NCBI GenBank assembly: GCA_030158185.1
Contig: JAOATP010000168.1
Coordinates: forward strand, 1 to 44,145
Direction of reading: 5' to 3'
Origin: Propionicimonas sp.
Lineage (GTDB): Bacteria; Actinomycetota; Actinomycetes; Propionibacteriales; Propionibacteriaceae
DNA length: 44,145 bases
A program made the position numbers and the translations under genes. The notes beneath the pieces are model-generated. The model saw nothing but the letters and a program-made list of their open reading frames with translations. It did not search any database and had not been told where the DNA came from. Of the stretch, positions 27,748 to 35,939 are shown one piece after another. Each line of letters opens with the position of its first letter. Position 1 is the first letter of the stretch.

Positions 27748-28536
27748 TCAGCGTGCGGGCGGCCGATAGGCGCGTGCGTTGCTCACGTCCGGCGCGAACC
27801 CCACGCTGCGGTAGAGCCGTCCGGCGGGGTTCCCGGCCTCCGTGATGATCACCCAGCGGTTGCACCCCTTCGCCGCCGACCAGTCCGCGGCGACCCCGAG
27901 CAGGTGTCCCGCCAGCCCCCGTCGGCGATGGCCGGCGTCCGTGCCGACCGCCTGGTAGCGAGCCGTCGCACCGCACACGACGATGCCGAGGTTGGACGCG
28001 AGCACGCCGTCGGCGGCGAAAGCCCCGAAGAAGGCCGCCACGTCACGCTCGGAGAGCCGGCGGCGAAGGTCGGTCTGGGCGCGGGCGAACCGCTCGTGGA
28101 GGCCCGGTTCGTAGGCGCCGGTGAGCTCGTTGTCCGCCACCTCCGCCGCGACGACCTGCTCCCAGTCGTCGCCGGCGATGCGCCGCACGGTGTAGCCGTC
28201 CGCCGACGGCATCGCCCGGGGCTGCTGGAGCGACGTCAGCACGTCCTCGCCCTCGATGACGACGTCCTGGGCCGTCCAGGCCGACGCGTCGTCGGGCTCA
28301 CGGATCAGGCCGACGGACACCCACCCGGCTTCGGGGTGCGCGGCCTTGAACACCTCGATCCAGCGGTCGGCGTCACCGACGGCCCGCTCGTCGAGGACGA
28401 GGATGCAATTGCCCCAGTGGTAGTCGGGGTTCTGCGGGGTGCGGACCACGAGGTGGTCGCCGCGGTCCTCGACGAGGGACCCGGAGTGCCGCAGCACCGC
28501 CACGTCCGTGGCCCAGCCCGGTGGAAGTTCGCGCAT
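27748..28536 (-). CDS. GNAT family N-acetyltransferase
   Basis: The 262-residue protein has an N-terminal region (HWGNCILVLDERAVGD and others) seen in two-part GNAT proteins. The C-terminal acetyltransferase domain has the CoA-binding motif VGTDAGHRRRGLAGHLLGVAADW and the ending RLYRSVGFAPD. The substrate is unknown. ATG at 28536 is preferred because TACGGT is 8 bases upstream; the frame continues open further upstream into repeat family F and that part is unlikely to be coding. It is an accessory gene in the clp-tig region. Confidence 0.85.
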   Translation of the reverse strand: MRELPPGWATDVAVLRHSGSLVEDRGDHLVVRTPQNPDYHWGNCILVLDERAVGDADRWIEVFKAAHPEAGWVSVGLIREPDDASAWTAQDVVIEGEDVLTSLQQPRAMPSADGYTVRRIAGDDWEQVVAAEVADNELTGAYEPGLHERFARAQTDLRRRLSERDVAAFFGAFAADGVLASNLGIVVCGATARYQAVGTDAGHRRRGLAGHLLGVAADWSAAKGCNRWVIITEAGNPAGRLYRSVGFAPDVSNARAYRPPAR

Positions 28537-28544
28537 GGCAGCAG

Positions 28545-28550
28545 ACCGTA
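28545..28550 (-). promoter_or_regulatory. -10 box TACGGT of GNAT gene (leaderless)
   Basis: On the minus strand TACGGT is followed by 8 bases and the ATG at 28536. Confidence 0.45.
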
Positions 28551-28584
28551 CCGTGCCCGGGACCCGCCTCGCTGCGGGTGGGAT

Positions 28585-28660
28585 GTCGTGATTCCTCGGC
28601 CCGATGCCTTCGATCGCCACCCACCCGCCGCCAGGGCCGATCGAGCTCCGGGATCACGAC
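28585..28660. repeat. Inverted repeat element, family F, left copy
   Basis: GTCGTGATTCCTCG begins at 28585 and its partner ends in GGGATCACGAC at 28660; the inner parts also match as CGATCG and CCGATC pairs. The right arm overlaps the last codons and TGA of the DUF559 gene. The related element at 29558-29632 flanks the other side of that gene. Confidence 0.65.
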
Positions 28661-29499
28661 ATGGCCAGGCCCGCCCGGACGGAGCGGATCACCGTGTCCG
28701 GGTGCAGGGTGACGGCTTCCCAGGTGAAGCGCAGGACCGTGAAGCCGGCAAGGACGAGGGCGTTCTGCCGAACCCTGTCCTCCTCGAACTGCTCGTGATC
28801 ACTGTGGAAGGCCTCCCCATCGAACTCCAGCACGAGGGTGCGCCCGCAGAACCTGACGTCGGGGAACACGAGACGCCCGGCTATCCGCACGCCCTCGTTG
28901 GCCACCCAGCCGCCGATCCCGGCCCGGCGCAGCAGGTCGTGGAGCCGGGCTTCCCCGAAGGACCACGGGTTGCTCGCCGCGGACTCCACCACCGCACGGC
29001 GGACGCGGGTGCCGCGCGAACCCGCGAACTCCGGGAGCACCTCGATCAGCTCCTCGGGGGTCACCAGCCGTCCGCGCAGGGCGTCGAAGACAGCCTCACC
29101 CCCGTCCTCCGCTGCGAGCTCGACCACGGAATGGGCCGCTGTCGCCACGCGGAGGCCCGGCTCCTGGATGGGCCGCAACACCGTGCCGTTGCTCACGCGC
29201 AACCAGGGAGGCGGAGCCCCACGCCAGGGCGCCCGCAACCGGATCGGCAGGGTGACAGGCCGGCGCAGGTGCAACTGGGCGGCGGTAAGGCCGTGGATCG
29301 CCCCTGTCGAGGACCAGGCACACGCCGCACGGATGCGAATGGCCGTTGAGGCCTCCCGCTCAGGACGGATGAAGATGCCGGGAAGGATGGCGACAACCGT
29401 TCCGCGCGCAGCGGCCCGCTGGATCGTGCGTGCGGAAGCCGGGTGGTCGCGGAGCCTGATCAGGCCGTTGGTGCGTTCGAGGAGGTCATCAATGCGCAT
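28654..29499 (-). CDS. DUF559 domain protein with AbiEi-like N-terminus
   Basis: The 281-residue protein joins two parts. Residues 1 to about 90 look like the winged-helix start of AbiEi-type antitoxins (LRDHPASARTIQRAAARGTVVAILPGIFI). The C-terminus is a DUF559 domain of the Vsr/PD-(D/E)xK nuclease fold: FPDVRFCGRTLVLEFDGEAFH, then the ERDRVRQ-like EEDRVRQNALVLAGFTVLRFTW. Asp in FPDVRF and Glu/Asp in LEFDG are the likely metal ligands. Such proteins are frequent singletons in actinobacteria and no activity is established. ATG at 29499 with GAAGGTGA 5 bases upstream. It is flanked on both sides by family F inverted repeats, and its stop codon lies in the left one, which suggests a separately moving segment. 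Confidence 0.82.
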   Translation of the reverse strand: MRIDDLLERTNGLIRLRDHPASARTIQRAAARGTVVAILPGIFIRPEREASTAIRIRAACAWSSTGAIHGLTAAQLHLRRPVTLPIRLRAPWRGAPPPWLRVSNGTVLRPIQEPGLRVATAAHSVVELAAEDGGEAVFDALRGRLVTPEELIEVLPEFAGSRGTRVRRAVVESAASNPWSFGEARLHDLLRRAGIGGWVANEGVRIAGRLVFPDVRFCGRTLVLEFDGEAFHSDHEQFEEDRVRQNALVLAGFTVLRFTWEAVTLHPDTVIRSVRAGLAMS

Positions 29500-29557
29500 G
29501 CCGTCACCTTCGGGCGGCGATGGCCCCGCCGATCAGCGGGTTGCGCGCCCTGTGGAT

Positions 29558-29632
29558 GACGCGATCCCGCGTCCCGATGCCTGTGGACAGAGCACACGGC
29601 CTTCTGGCGGCATCGAGGCGAGGGATCACGAC
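29558..29632. repeat. Inverted repeat element, family F, right copy
   Basis: The arms are 29558-29581 and 29609-29632, pairing at about 19 of 24 positions; the right arm ends in GGGATCACGAC like the left element. Both ends share CGATGCC/GGCATCG. It lies between the DUF559 start and the tig stop. Confidence 0.65.
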
Positions 29633-29696
29633 ACGACACGTGCCCGGACGCAGACGTCGCCGCCACCCGAGGGTGACGGCGACGTGTGCGGGTGCT

Positions 29697-31070
29697 CTAC
29701 TCTGCGGCCTCTGCGACCGTCTCGATCTCTGCGGCAGCGTCCGGCACGGGGGTGGCCGCTGCGACGTCGACCGGCTTGCCGTCGGTGTCGACGACCTTCG
29801 CCTTGCCGACGATCAGCGCCATGGCCTTGTTGCGGCGGATCTCCTGCATCCAGGCGGACACATGGTTGTGCTCCATCATGTGCTGGGCCTCCTGCTCCGG
29901 CGTCGAGCCGTTCTGGGCGGCCTTGCGCACGAGCATCTCGGACAGGTCGGCCTGGTCGACGCCGACCTCCTCGTCGTCTGCGACCTTGTCAAGGATCAGC
30001 TGGGCCTTGAGCCCGCGCAGCGTGGAGGTCTCGACCTCTGCCCAGAACTCCTCCGGGGTGTTGGCGGTCTCGTCGGCCTGCTCCAGGTAGCGCTCGAGGG
30101 TGAGGCCGGCGCGCTGCAGCTGGTCGGTGATCTGGTCCTTGCGGGCCGCCACCTCTGCTGCGATCACACGCTCGGGGACGTCGAACTCGGTGGCCTCGAC
30201 GAGTGCCTCGAGCACCTTGTCGCGGCCGCTGGCGACCTGCTCGGCCGCGAGCATTTCCTGCACGCCCTTCGCGAGGTCGGCGCGCATCTCTTCTGCGGTG
30301 TCGAACTCGGAGATCATCGATGCGAACTCGTCATCGATCTCGGGCAGCTTCTGCTCGCTGACCTTGCTCACCGTGACGGTGATGTCGGCGGGCTCGCCCT
30401 CGAGCGGGCCACCGACGAGGGTGGAGGAGAACTCGGCGGACGCGCCGGCTGCGAGGCCGGTCACCGCGTCGTCGAGGCCGTCGATCATGCCGCCGGAGCC
30501 GATGATGTAGTTGACGTCGTCTGCCGTGGCGTCGGGCAGCGGCTCACCGTCGCGGGTGCCGACGAGGCTGATGGTGATCTGGTCACCCTCGGCAGCGGCG
30601 CGGTCCACCTCTGTGGTGGTCGCGAAGCGCTGCTGCAGCATCTTGAGGCGCTCTTCGACCTCCTCGTCGACGGAACGCACCACCTCAACAGTCGCGGTCA
30701 GCGTGGTGACGTCGGCCACCGTGAACTCGGGACGGATGTCCAGCTCAGCGGTGAACTCGATGACCTCGCCGTCCTCGAGGCGGGTGACCTCGACGTCGGG
30801 CTCGCCGAGCGGCACGACGCTGGCTTCGGTGACGGCGGCTTCGAACGCTGCCGGCAGGGCGGCGTTGATGGCCTCCTGCAGGACGGCGCCGCGGCCGAAC
30901 CGCTGGTCGATGACCATGTTCGGGATCTTGCCCTTGCGGAAGCCCGGGATCGTGACGGACTGCGCGATGTCGCGGTAGGCCTTGTCCAGATGGGGCTTCA
31001 GGTCGGCGAAGGGGATCTCAACGGTGAGCTTGACCCGAGACGGGCTGAGCTTCTCGACGGTGCTGGGCAA
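29697..31070 (-). CDS. tig: Trigger factor
   Basis: The 457-residue ribosome-bound chaperone and peptidyl-prolyl isomerase has the ribosome-binding signature GFRKGKIP near residue 44. A central FKBP domain includes EGDQITISLVGTRDGEPL and YIIGSGGMIDGLDDAVTGL, and the C-terminal substrate-binding arms follow. The start codon is TTG at 31068-31070: the conserved STVEKLSPSRVKLTVE begins two residues later, AGGAG lies 7 bases upstream, and no ATG or GTG fits. A TAGGAT promoter sits about 37 bases upstream, so unlike many neighbours this gene has a real leader. Confidence 0.95.
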   Translation of the reverse strand: MPSTVEKLSPSRVKLTVEIPFADLKPHLDKAYRDIAQSVTIPGFRKGKIPNMVIDQRFGRGAVLQEAINAALPAAFEAAVTEASVVPLGEPDVEVTRLEDGEVIEFTAELDIRPEFTVADVTTLTATVEVVRSVDEEVEERLKMLQQRFATTTEVDRAAAEGDQITISLVGTRDGEPLPDATADDVNYIIGSGGMIDGLDDAVTGLAAGASAEFSSTLVGGPLEGEPADITVTVSKVSEQKLPEIDDEFASMISEFDTAEEMRADLAKGVQEMLAAEQVASGRDKVLEALVEATEFDVPERVIAAEVAARKDQITDQLQRAGLTLERYLEQADETANTPEEFWAEVETSTLRGLKAQLILDKVADDEEVGVDQADLSEMLVRKAAQNGSTPEQEAQHMMEHNHVSAWMQEIRRNKAMALIVGKAKVVDTDGKPVDVAAATPVPDAAAEIETVAEAAE

Positions 31071-31106
31071 GGCAGGACTCCTGAAAGGTCGGAAGACAAC
31101 TTGACC

Positions 31107-31112
31107 ATCCTA
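31107..31112 (-). promoter_or_regulatory. -10 box TAGGAT of tig
   Basis: On the minus strand TAGGAT is followed by a leader of about 30 bases with AGGAG before the TTG start. CAGGAGTCCTG in the leader is itself a palindrome that could hide the ribosome site. Confidence 0.5.
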
Positions 31113-31194
31113 GCGAGTTGCACAGCCCGCGGTCACAACGGCGGCCTGCGCACGCTCAACGACCGGCCCTGCCGGGCGCGATCGTGACGGTCCC

Positions 31195-31268
31195 TGGAGC
31201 GGATGACGGGAATCGAACCCGCATGGCCAGCTTGGAAGGCTGGGGCTCTACCATTGAGCTACATCCGC
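31195..31268 (-). tRNA. tRNA-Gly (anticodon TCC)
   Basis: On the minus strand the acceptor stem GCGGATG (31268-31262) pairs with CATCCGC. The D arm is GCTC-AATGGTA-GAGC. The anticodon stem CCAGC/GCTGG holds the loop CTTCCAA with anticodon TCC. The T arm has GGTTCGATTC. The CCA end is encoded at 31195-31197. It reads GGA/GGG codons. A tRNA-Gly upstream of tig is a common actinobacterial arrangement. Confidence 0.96.
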
Positions 31269-31277
31269 GCGGACCCA

Positions 31278-31283
31278 ACCTTA
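31278..31283 (-). promoter_or_regulatory. -10 box TAAGGT of tRNA-Gly
   Basis: On the minus strand TAAGGT ends 9 bases before the tRNA 5' end. A weak TTCTGG lies 18 bases further upstream as a possible -35. Confidence 0.4.
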
Positions 31284-31333
31284 GCGAGAACGCGGGCGCC
31301 ACCAGAAACCCGGTGGCCGACACCCCTTCACAG

Positions 31334-31378
31334 GCACGAACAGGCGACCCGCCGATGGCGGGTCGCCTCTGGTTCGTG
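31334..31378 (-). terminator. Strong hairpin after the small membrane protein gene
   Basis: AGGCGACCCGCC (31342-31353) and its exact complement (31357-31368) enclose GAT. The flanks CACGAAC and GTTCGTG extend the stem. It begins 12 bp past the stop at 31390 and probably insulates the tRNA promoter. There is no long T-run. Confidence 0.6.
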
Positions 31379-31389
31379 TCAGGCAGCCG

Positions 31390-31590
31390 CTACTGAGCGG
31401 CGAGCCAAGTCTCCCTGGTCAGCAGGAGCGCCATGCAGCCTGCTGTTGCCAGCCCGACGAACATGCCGACGCTGTCGATGTCAGAAACGACACCGAATAC
31501 GACCATGAAATGGTTGAGCGCGATGGCCAGAACGGCACTCGCGATGACGACCCCCGAAACAACTGCAGCAATACGCATGAGATAGCGCAT
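31390..31590 (-). CDS. Small two-helix membrane protein of unknown function
   Basis: The 66-residue protein has two hydrophobic helices (about 5-35, VVSGVVIASAVLAIALNHFMVVFGVV, and 41-58, VGMFVGLATAGCMALLL) joined by a short SDIDS loop. ATG at 31588-31590 has a strong GGAGGAG 7-9 bases upstream; the longer open frame from 31677 lacks such a site. I do not recognise a family. It is followed by a strong hairpin, so it is probably a single-gene transcript. Confidence 0.7.
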   Translation of the reverse strand: MRYLMRIAAVVSGVVIASAVLAIALNHFMVVFGVVSDIDSVGMFVGLATAGCMALLLTRETWLAAQ

Positions 31591-31723
31591 TCCAGCTCCT
31601 CCCCCCGAATGAGCACTTGCCCAGATGTTAGCGGCCGCGGAAGACCCGGTCCACCGACTCTCCGGTTTTCTCAGCATTCATTTGGCTTGTGGGACGAGTG
31701 GGACGGACGCGGGCGCCGCGGCG

Positions 31724-32815
31724 TCACTCCAGCGCCGTCGACACGGTCCCGACCAGCTCCTTCCACGACGTCTCGAACTTCGCAACACCCTCGTCCTCGA
31801 GCGTCGCGAAGACGTCGGGAAGGTCGATGCCGGCCTCCGCCAGCAGCCGCATCACCTTTGCTGCGGGCAGGGACTGGTCGGCGACCGGGAATCCCATCGC
31901 ACCGTGGTCGGCGTAGGCCATCAGGGTCTTCTCCGGCATGGTGTTCACGACACCGGGAGCGACCAATTCACTGACATAGAGGGTGTCCGGGTAATCCTCG
32001 GATTTCACCCCGGTCGAAGCCCACAACGGTCGCTGCGGCCGCGCCCCGTGCGCAGCCAGCTCCCCGAACCTCCCGGCGCCGAAGCCTTCGGCATACGCGG
32101 CATAGGCGAGCTGTGCGTTGGCGATGCCCGCCCTGCCCTTCAGCTGGCGTGCCGCCCCGCCGAGCTCGTCCAGCCGGCGGTCGACCTCCGTGTCCACCCG
32201 CGAGACGAAGACCGAAGCGACCGAGTGGATGGCCGAGAGGTCGAAGCCGGCACGGCGCGCGTGCTCGAGCCCGGTCAGGTAGGCGTCGATCACCTCGCGG
32301 TACCGCTCCACGCTGAAGATCAGGGTGACGTTCACGCTGATGCCTGCTGCGATCGTCGCAGCGATGGCCTGCAGGCCCGGTCGTGTGGCGGGGATCTTGA
32401 TCAGCACGTTGTCGCGGTCGACCTGACGCCGGAGCTCCGCGGCCTGGGCGATCGTGGCGCCGGCGTCCATCGCAAGGCCCGGCTCGACCTCGATGGACAC
32501 CCGGCCGTCGACGCCGCCGGTCTCCTCGTAGAGCGGCCGGAAGAGGTCGCAGGCGTCCCGCACGTCCGTCGTGGTCAGCGTCCGGACGGCCGTTGCCACG
32601 TCCGCGCCGTCGGCACGCAGCCGGGCAACCGTCGCTGCGTAGTCGTCGGAGTGGGCCAGGGCAGCGGCGAAGATCGTCGGGTTGGTGGTCACCCCGCTCA
32701 CCGAGTAGTCCCTGATCAGTCCGGCGAGGTTGCCGCTGGCCAGCCGTGACCGGGAGAGGTCGTCCAGCCAGATCGACACGCCCGCTCGTGCCAGTGCCCG
32801 CATCCGCTTGTTCAC
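31724..32815 (-). CDS. tal: Transaldolase
   Basis: The 363-residue enzyme moves a three-carbon dihydroxyacetone unit between sugar phosphates in the non-oxidative pentose phosphate pathway. The N-terminal signature [13 protein letters not shown] is at 41-53 and the Schiff-base lysine is K140 in [13 protein letters not shown]. Length fits the actinobacterial/cyanobacterial long class. GTG at 32815 has GAGGAGG close upstream. It is not next to tkt or zwf here, unlike many actinobacteria. It is divergent from the YwiC-like gene. Confidence 0.95.
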   Translation of the reverse strand: MNKRMRALARAGVSIWLDDLSRSRLASGNLAGLIRDYSVSGVTTNPTIFAAALAHSDDYAATVARLRADGADVATAVRTLTTTDVRDACDLFRPLYEETGGVDGRVSIEVEPGLAMDAGATIAQAAELRRQVDRDNVLIKIPATRPGLQAIAATIAAGISVNVTLIFSVERYREVIDAYLTGLEHARRAGFDLSAIHSVASVFVSRVDTEVDRRLDELGGAARQLKGRAGIANAQLAYAAYAEGFGAGRFGELAAHGARPQRPLWASTGVKSEDYPDTLYVSELVAPGVVNTMPEKTLMAYADHGAMGFPVADQSLPAAKVMRLLAEAGIDLPDVFATLEDEGVAKFETSWKELVGTVSTALE

Positions 32816-32841
32816 GCCTGCCTCCTCGTGGGGTTACCTCC

Positions 32842-32847
32842 AGATTA
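32842..32847 (-). promoter_or_regulatory. -10 box TAATCT of tal
   Basis: On the minus strand TAATCT lies 26 bases before the GTG, leaving a leader of roughly 20 bases that holds the ribosome site. Confidence 0.45.
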
Positions 32848-32880
32848 GGTCGGGTGCGCGGCGACGTGGCTCGCCCCGGT

Positions 32881-32886
32881 TAGCAT
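32881..32886 (+). promoter_or_regulatory. -10 box TAGCAT of YwiC-like gene (leaderless)
   Basis: TAGCAT is followed by 6 bases and the GTG at 32893. It faces the tal promoter 33 bp away. Confidence 0.5.
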
Positions 32887-32892
32887 CCATGG

Positions 32893-33702
32893 GTGCAGGC
32901 ACGAGGACGCAGGTCACAGGGCTGGAGACCCGTCCAGCACGGCGCGTGGTTCATGCTGGCCCTGCCCGTCTTCACCGGCGCGACCCTGCGGCTCCGCGAG
33001 GGTCAGCTGCCGATCCACGTGTGGTGGCTGGCGGCCTGCTGGGTGGCCGGCTACCTCTGCTTCAACGCCACCACGATCCTCGCGAAGTCACCGCCGGGGC
33101 GACGCGCTGCCGTGCGGCCGGCGGTGTTCACCTACGCAGGGCTGACCGCCGTGTTCGGCATCGCGACCCTCGTTTCCGGCGGATGGGCCGTGCTCGGCTG
33201 GCTGGTGGCCTTCGTCCCCCTCGTTGCCGGGGCGCTCGTTCTCGCCGCCGGCCGTCGCGACCGGAGCCTCGGCAGCGGGGCCCTGACGGTTGCCGCGGCC
33301 TCCCTGATGACCCTCGCCACCCGCTTCGACGGCCCGCCACAACTCGCGGCGGCCCTGGGCAGCCCGGCGGCCACGACGGCCCTCGTCGCGACCGGCCTCG
33401 TGTTCGCCTACCTGTTCGGGACCGTCCTCCACGTGAAGACGATGATCCGCGAGCGGGGTGACGCCCGGTGGCTGGCAGCGTCGGCGGCCTGGCACGCCGC
33501 CGCAACGCTGGCGTGCGTGCCGGCGATCGTCGGCGGTGTGCTGGGCTGGGCCTGGTCGGCCTTCTTCCTCGCAACCCTCGCCAGGTCACTGGCGTTTCCG
33601 GCGATCGCGAAACGACGGCCGGTACGTCCCATGACGGTCGGCCTCGTGGAGGTCGGCTTCAGCGTTGCCTTCGCGGTCCTTGTGGCCGTGGCCACGGGAT
33701 AA
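32893..33702 (+). CDS. YwiC-like membrane protein
   Basis: The 269-residue protein has about eight hydrophobic segments and the YwiC-like start QHGAWFMLALP, followed by WWLAACWVAGYLCFNATTILAK. The family is found in Bacillus and actinobacteria and has no established function. A second conserved stretch is FAYLFGTVLHVKTMIRERGD. GTG at 32893; an out-of-frame ATG 4 bases earlier is not used. It lies 77 bp before the response regulator but the latter has its own promoter. Confidence 0.83.
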   Translation: MQARGRRSQGWRPVQHGAWFMLALPVFTGATLRLREGQLPIHVWWLAACWVAGYLCFNATTILAKSPPGRRAAVRPAVFTYAGLTAVFGIATLVSGGWAVLGWLVAFVPLVAGALVLAAGRRDRSLGSGALTVAAASLMTLATRFDGPPQLAAALGSPAATTALVATGLVFAYLFGTVLHVKTMIRERGDARWLAASAAWHAAATLACVPAIVGGVLGWAWSAFFLATLARSLAFPAIAKRRPVRPMTVGLVEVGFSVAFAVLVAVATG

Positions 33703-33746
33703 TCGGTTTACCCGCGCGGTGGTTGATGGCAGCGAGCGGCGTGCAG

Positions 33747-33762
33747 GGTCACTAGTGTGACC
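33747..33762. promoter_or_regulatory. Palindrome GGTCAC-TAGT-GTGACC over the response regulator -10 box
   Basis: Six-base arms flank TAGT. The -10 candidate TAGTGT (33753-33758) lies inside it. The position, 18 bp before the GTG at 33780, suits a repressor or autoregulatory operator. Confidence 0.45.
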
Positions 33763-33779
33763 CCAGGAGGTGGGGAGGA

Positions 33780-34517
33780 GTGAGCCCAACGGCGCGACGG
33801 CGTCCGCTGATCCTTGTCGTCGAGGATGAGCAGGAGCTTCTCGAAGTTGTGGCACGCCACCTCGACCAGCACGGCTTCGAGGTGCTGCGCGCGAGCACCA
33901 TCGCAGACGCGCGAGCCGTCGTCTGGGAACACCAGCCCGACCTGCTGCTGCTCGACGTCCTGCTGCCCGACGGTTCCGGCTACGACCTGTGCGCGGAACT
34001 GCGCAAGTCGATGGCTGCACCCATCATCTTCGTCACGGCCCTCGCGCAGGACCGTGCGATCGTCCGCGGCCTCGGTGCCGGCGGCGACGACTACATCGCC
34101 AAGCCGTTCAGCCTCGACGTGCTCCTCGCCCGCATCAACGCCCAGCTCCGTCGCCACGGGCTGTCCCAGGCGATGCGCATCGACCTCCCTCCGCTGCACC
34201 TGGACTTCGTCACCGGCAAGGTGATCCTCGACGACGCGGAGGTCGACCTCTCGAAGCGGGAGATGCAGCTGCTCGCCTACCTCGCAGCCAACACCGGTCA
34301 GGGCTTCACGCAGGAGGAGCTCCTCGAACGGGTCTGGGACGACCACTCCGGCCTGCCGACCAACACCGTCCGCCAGCACGTCTCCACCCTGCGAAGGAAG
34401 CTGTCGCTCGACGAGGCCAGCGCGTTCGAGCTCGTGCTCACTCCCGACCGCCGCTACGTCTTCCAGCAGGTGCGGTTCGACACCGCGCCAGCGTTGCGGC
34501 AGGTCGAACCGGGTTAG
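33780..34517 (+). CDS. OmpR/PhoB-family response regulator
   Basis: The 245-residue protein has a receiver domain with acidic pocket VVEDE (about 14-17), phospho-acceptor D59 (LLLLDVLLPDGSGYDL), T86 and K108 (YIAKPF). A winged-helix DNA-binding domain covers about 150-232 (LSKREMQLLAYLAANTGQGFTQEELLERVW, NTVRQHVSTLRRKL, YVFQQVRF). GTG start at 33780 with AGGAGG and GGGAGGA upstream. Its stop overlaps the stop of the histidine kinase on the other strand, an uncommon tail-to-tail arrangement for what is probably a cognate pair. Confidence 0.94.
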   Translation: MSPTARRRPLILVVEDEQELLEVVARHLDQHGFEVLRASTIADARAVVWEHQPDLLLLDVLLPDGSGYDLCAELRKSMAAPIIFVTALAQDRAIVRGLGAGGDDYIAKPFSLDVLLARINAQLRRHGLSQAMRIDLPPLHLDFVTGKVILDDAEVDLSKREMQLLAYLAANTGQGFTQEELLERVWDDHSGLPTNTVRQHVSTLRRKLSLDEASAFELVLTPDRRYVFQQVRFDTAPALRQVEPG

Positions 34518-35890
34518 GAACCGTCCCCGATCCGGTCCGGTGGGACCGTCCCGACGCCCGTCCGCTGCCCGGCCGCGGGACGCTTGGCCAGCAGGAACAT
34601 GAGGCGGGCAGTGACGCCGGCCCCGGGCGCCGACTCGATGTCGATCGTGCCGGAGTGGGCGGTCATGATGTGCCGGGAGATGATCAGCCCGAGGCCGAGG
34701 CCCGCATCCCTGCTGGACTTGAGGCCGGTCGGGCTGCGCCGGCCGATGCGCTCGAACAGGTGCTCCTTCACCTCATCGGGCATGCCCACGCCCGTGTCGG
34801 TGACGGTGACTTCCGCGAAGCGGCCCCGTTCGCGGACGCCGACGGTGATCGTGCCGTCCGTGGTGTGCCGCGTCGCGTTCGAGAGCAGGTTCACAAGGAC
34901 CTGCGCCACGCGTTCGGAGTCAACGAGCACCAGCGGGTGCGCCCCGCCCCGCGCCAGTTGCAGCACGTTGCCGTTGCGTGCAACGAGCGGCTGGTAGGTG
35001 CGCATCACGTCGGCGATGATCACCGAGAGGTCCTCGACCTGCAGGTCGAGGACCATCTGGTCCGACCCGAAGCGACTCCCGTGCCGCGGCTGGCCGGCGA
35101 GCCGGGTGAGGCGTTCGTTCTCTGCCGTCATCACGCCGATGGTGTGCAGCATCGGGGCGGGCGCGTGCGCGGAACCGCGTCCCGCCTCGTCCAGGTGGAC
35201 GCGCATGACAGCCAGCGGCGTGTTGAGCTCGTGGGCGACGATCGCGAGGAACTCCGACTTCTCGCGGTCGATCTCCTCCAGCTCTGCGTTCTTCGCTGCA
35301 AGGAGGCTGGCGTTGCGCTCGTGGACGTTGAGCAGGAGGTGCAGCATGGCGGAGAGTGCCATGCCGGCGATCGCGATGCAGATGATGACGTCGATGACGA
35401 GCTCGGTCGGGCCGGCCATCGGCGTGACCAGCCCGGGATAGGCGTAGGCGGCGAGGCAGCAGGCCGAGTAGACGAAGAACTCGGTTCCCAGCAGCACCCA
35501 CATGCCCCAGCCCATGAGGGAGAGCCCGGTGAAGCCCATCCCGAACACCATCAGCGCCGGCATCCCGCTCAGGTAGCCGCCGCCGGTGAAGAACATGTAG
35601 GGGAAGATCACAAGGAACACGATGACGACGGTTGTCACGCGGGCCTGCTCGTACCGGCCCGTCCGCCGTGCGAACCAGATCATCGCGAGGGACATCGCTG
35701 CCATCCCGGCGCACAGCAGGATCTGGATCGGGCCGCCGTCGTTGAGCGCGTTCGCCACGATGCCGATCACGGCCACGACCACACCGGTGAGGGCCGCGAT
35801 CACCGACAGCCGGGCGTGGAAGTCGGGGACGTCACCGAGAAAGGCCTGCCACCGGTTGCGGACCGACAGTGATGTCGTCGGATTGGCCAT
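34514..35890 (-). CDS. Membrane sensor histidine kinase
   Basis: The 458-residue protein has a short cytoplasmic start, about six membrane segments (residues 28-188) and no extracellular sensor domain. The kinase has H-box FLAIVAHELNTPL with H220, N-box NLLSNATRH near 334, G1 DTGVGMP at 365-371 and G2 GLGLGL at 397-402. A membrane-embedded input is suggested by the missing sensor domain. ATG at 35890 follows TAGGGT with a 7-base spacer, so the message is probably leaderless. The response regulator lies opposite, sharing the TTAG at 34514-34517. A shrunken paralogue lies immediately upstream. Confidence 0.94.
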   Translation of the reverse strand: MANPTTSLSVRNRWQAFLGDVPDFHARLSVIAALTGVVVAVIGIVANALNDGGPIQILLCAGMAAMSLAMIWFARRTGRYEQARVTTVVIVFLVIFPYMFFTGGGYLSGMPALMVFGMGFTGLSLMGWGMWVLLGTEFFVYSACCLAAYAYPGLVTPMAGPTELVIDVIICIAIAGMALSAMLHLLLNVHERNASLLAAKNAELEEIDREKSEFLAIVAHELNTPLAVMRVHLDEAGRGSAHAPAPMLHTIGVMTAENERLTRLAGQPRHGSRFGSDQMVLDLQVEDLSVIIADVMRTYQPLVARNGNVLQLARGGAHPLVLVDSERVAQVLVNLLSNATRHTTDGTITVGVRERGRFAEVTVTDTGVGMPDEVKEHLFERIGRRSPTGLKSSRDAGLGLGLIISRHIMTAHSGTIDIESAPGAGVTARLMFLLAKRPAAGQRTGVGTVPPDRIGDGS

Positions 35891-35897
35891 GTGACCG

Positions 35898-35903
35898 ACC
35901 CTA
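35898..35903 (-). promoter_or_regulatory. -10 box TAGGGT of histidine kinase (leaderless)
   Basis: On the minus strand TAGGGT ends 7 bases before the ATG at 35890, as at ndk. Confidence 0.6.
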
Positions 35904-35939
35904 CTGGTGCCCCCGCCGGCGCGTGCGGGAGTACGGGGT

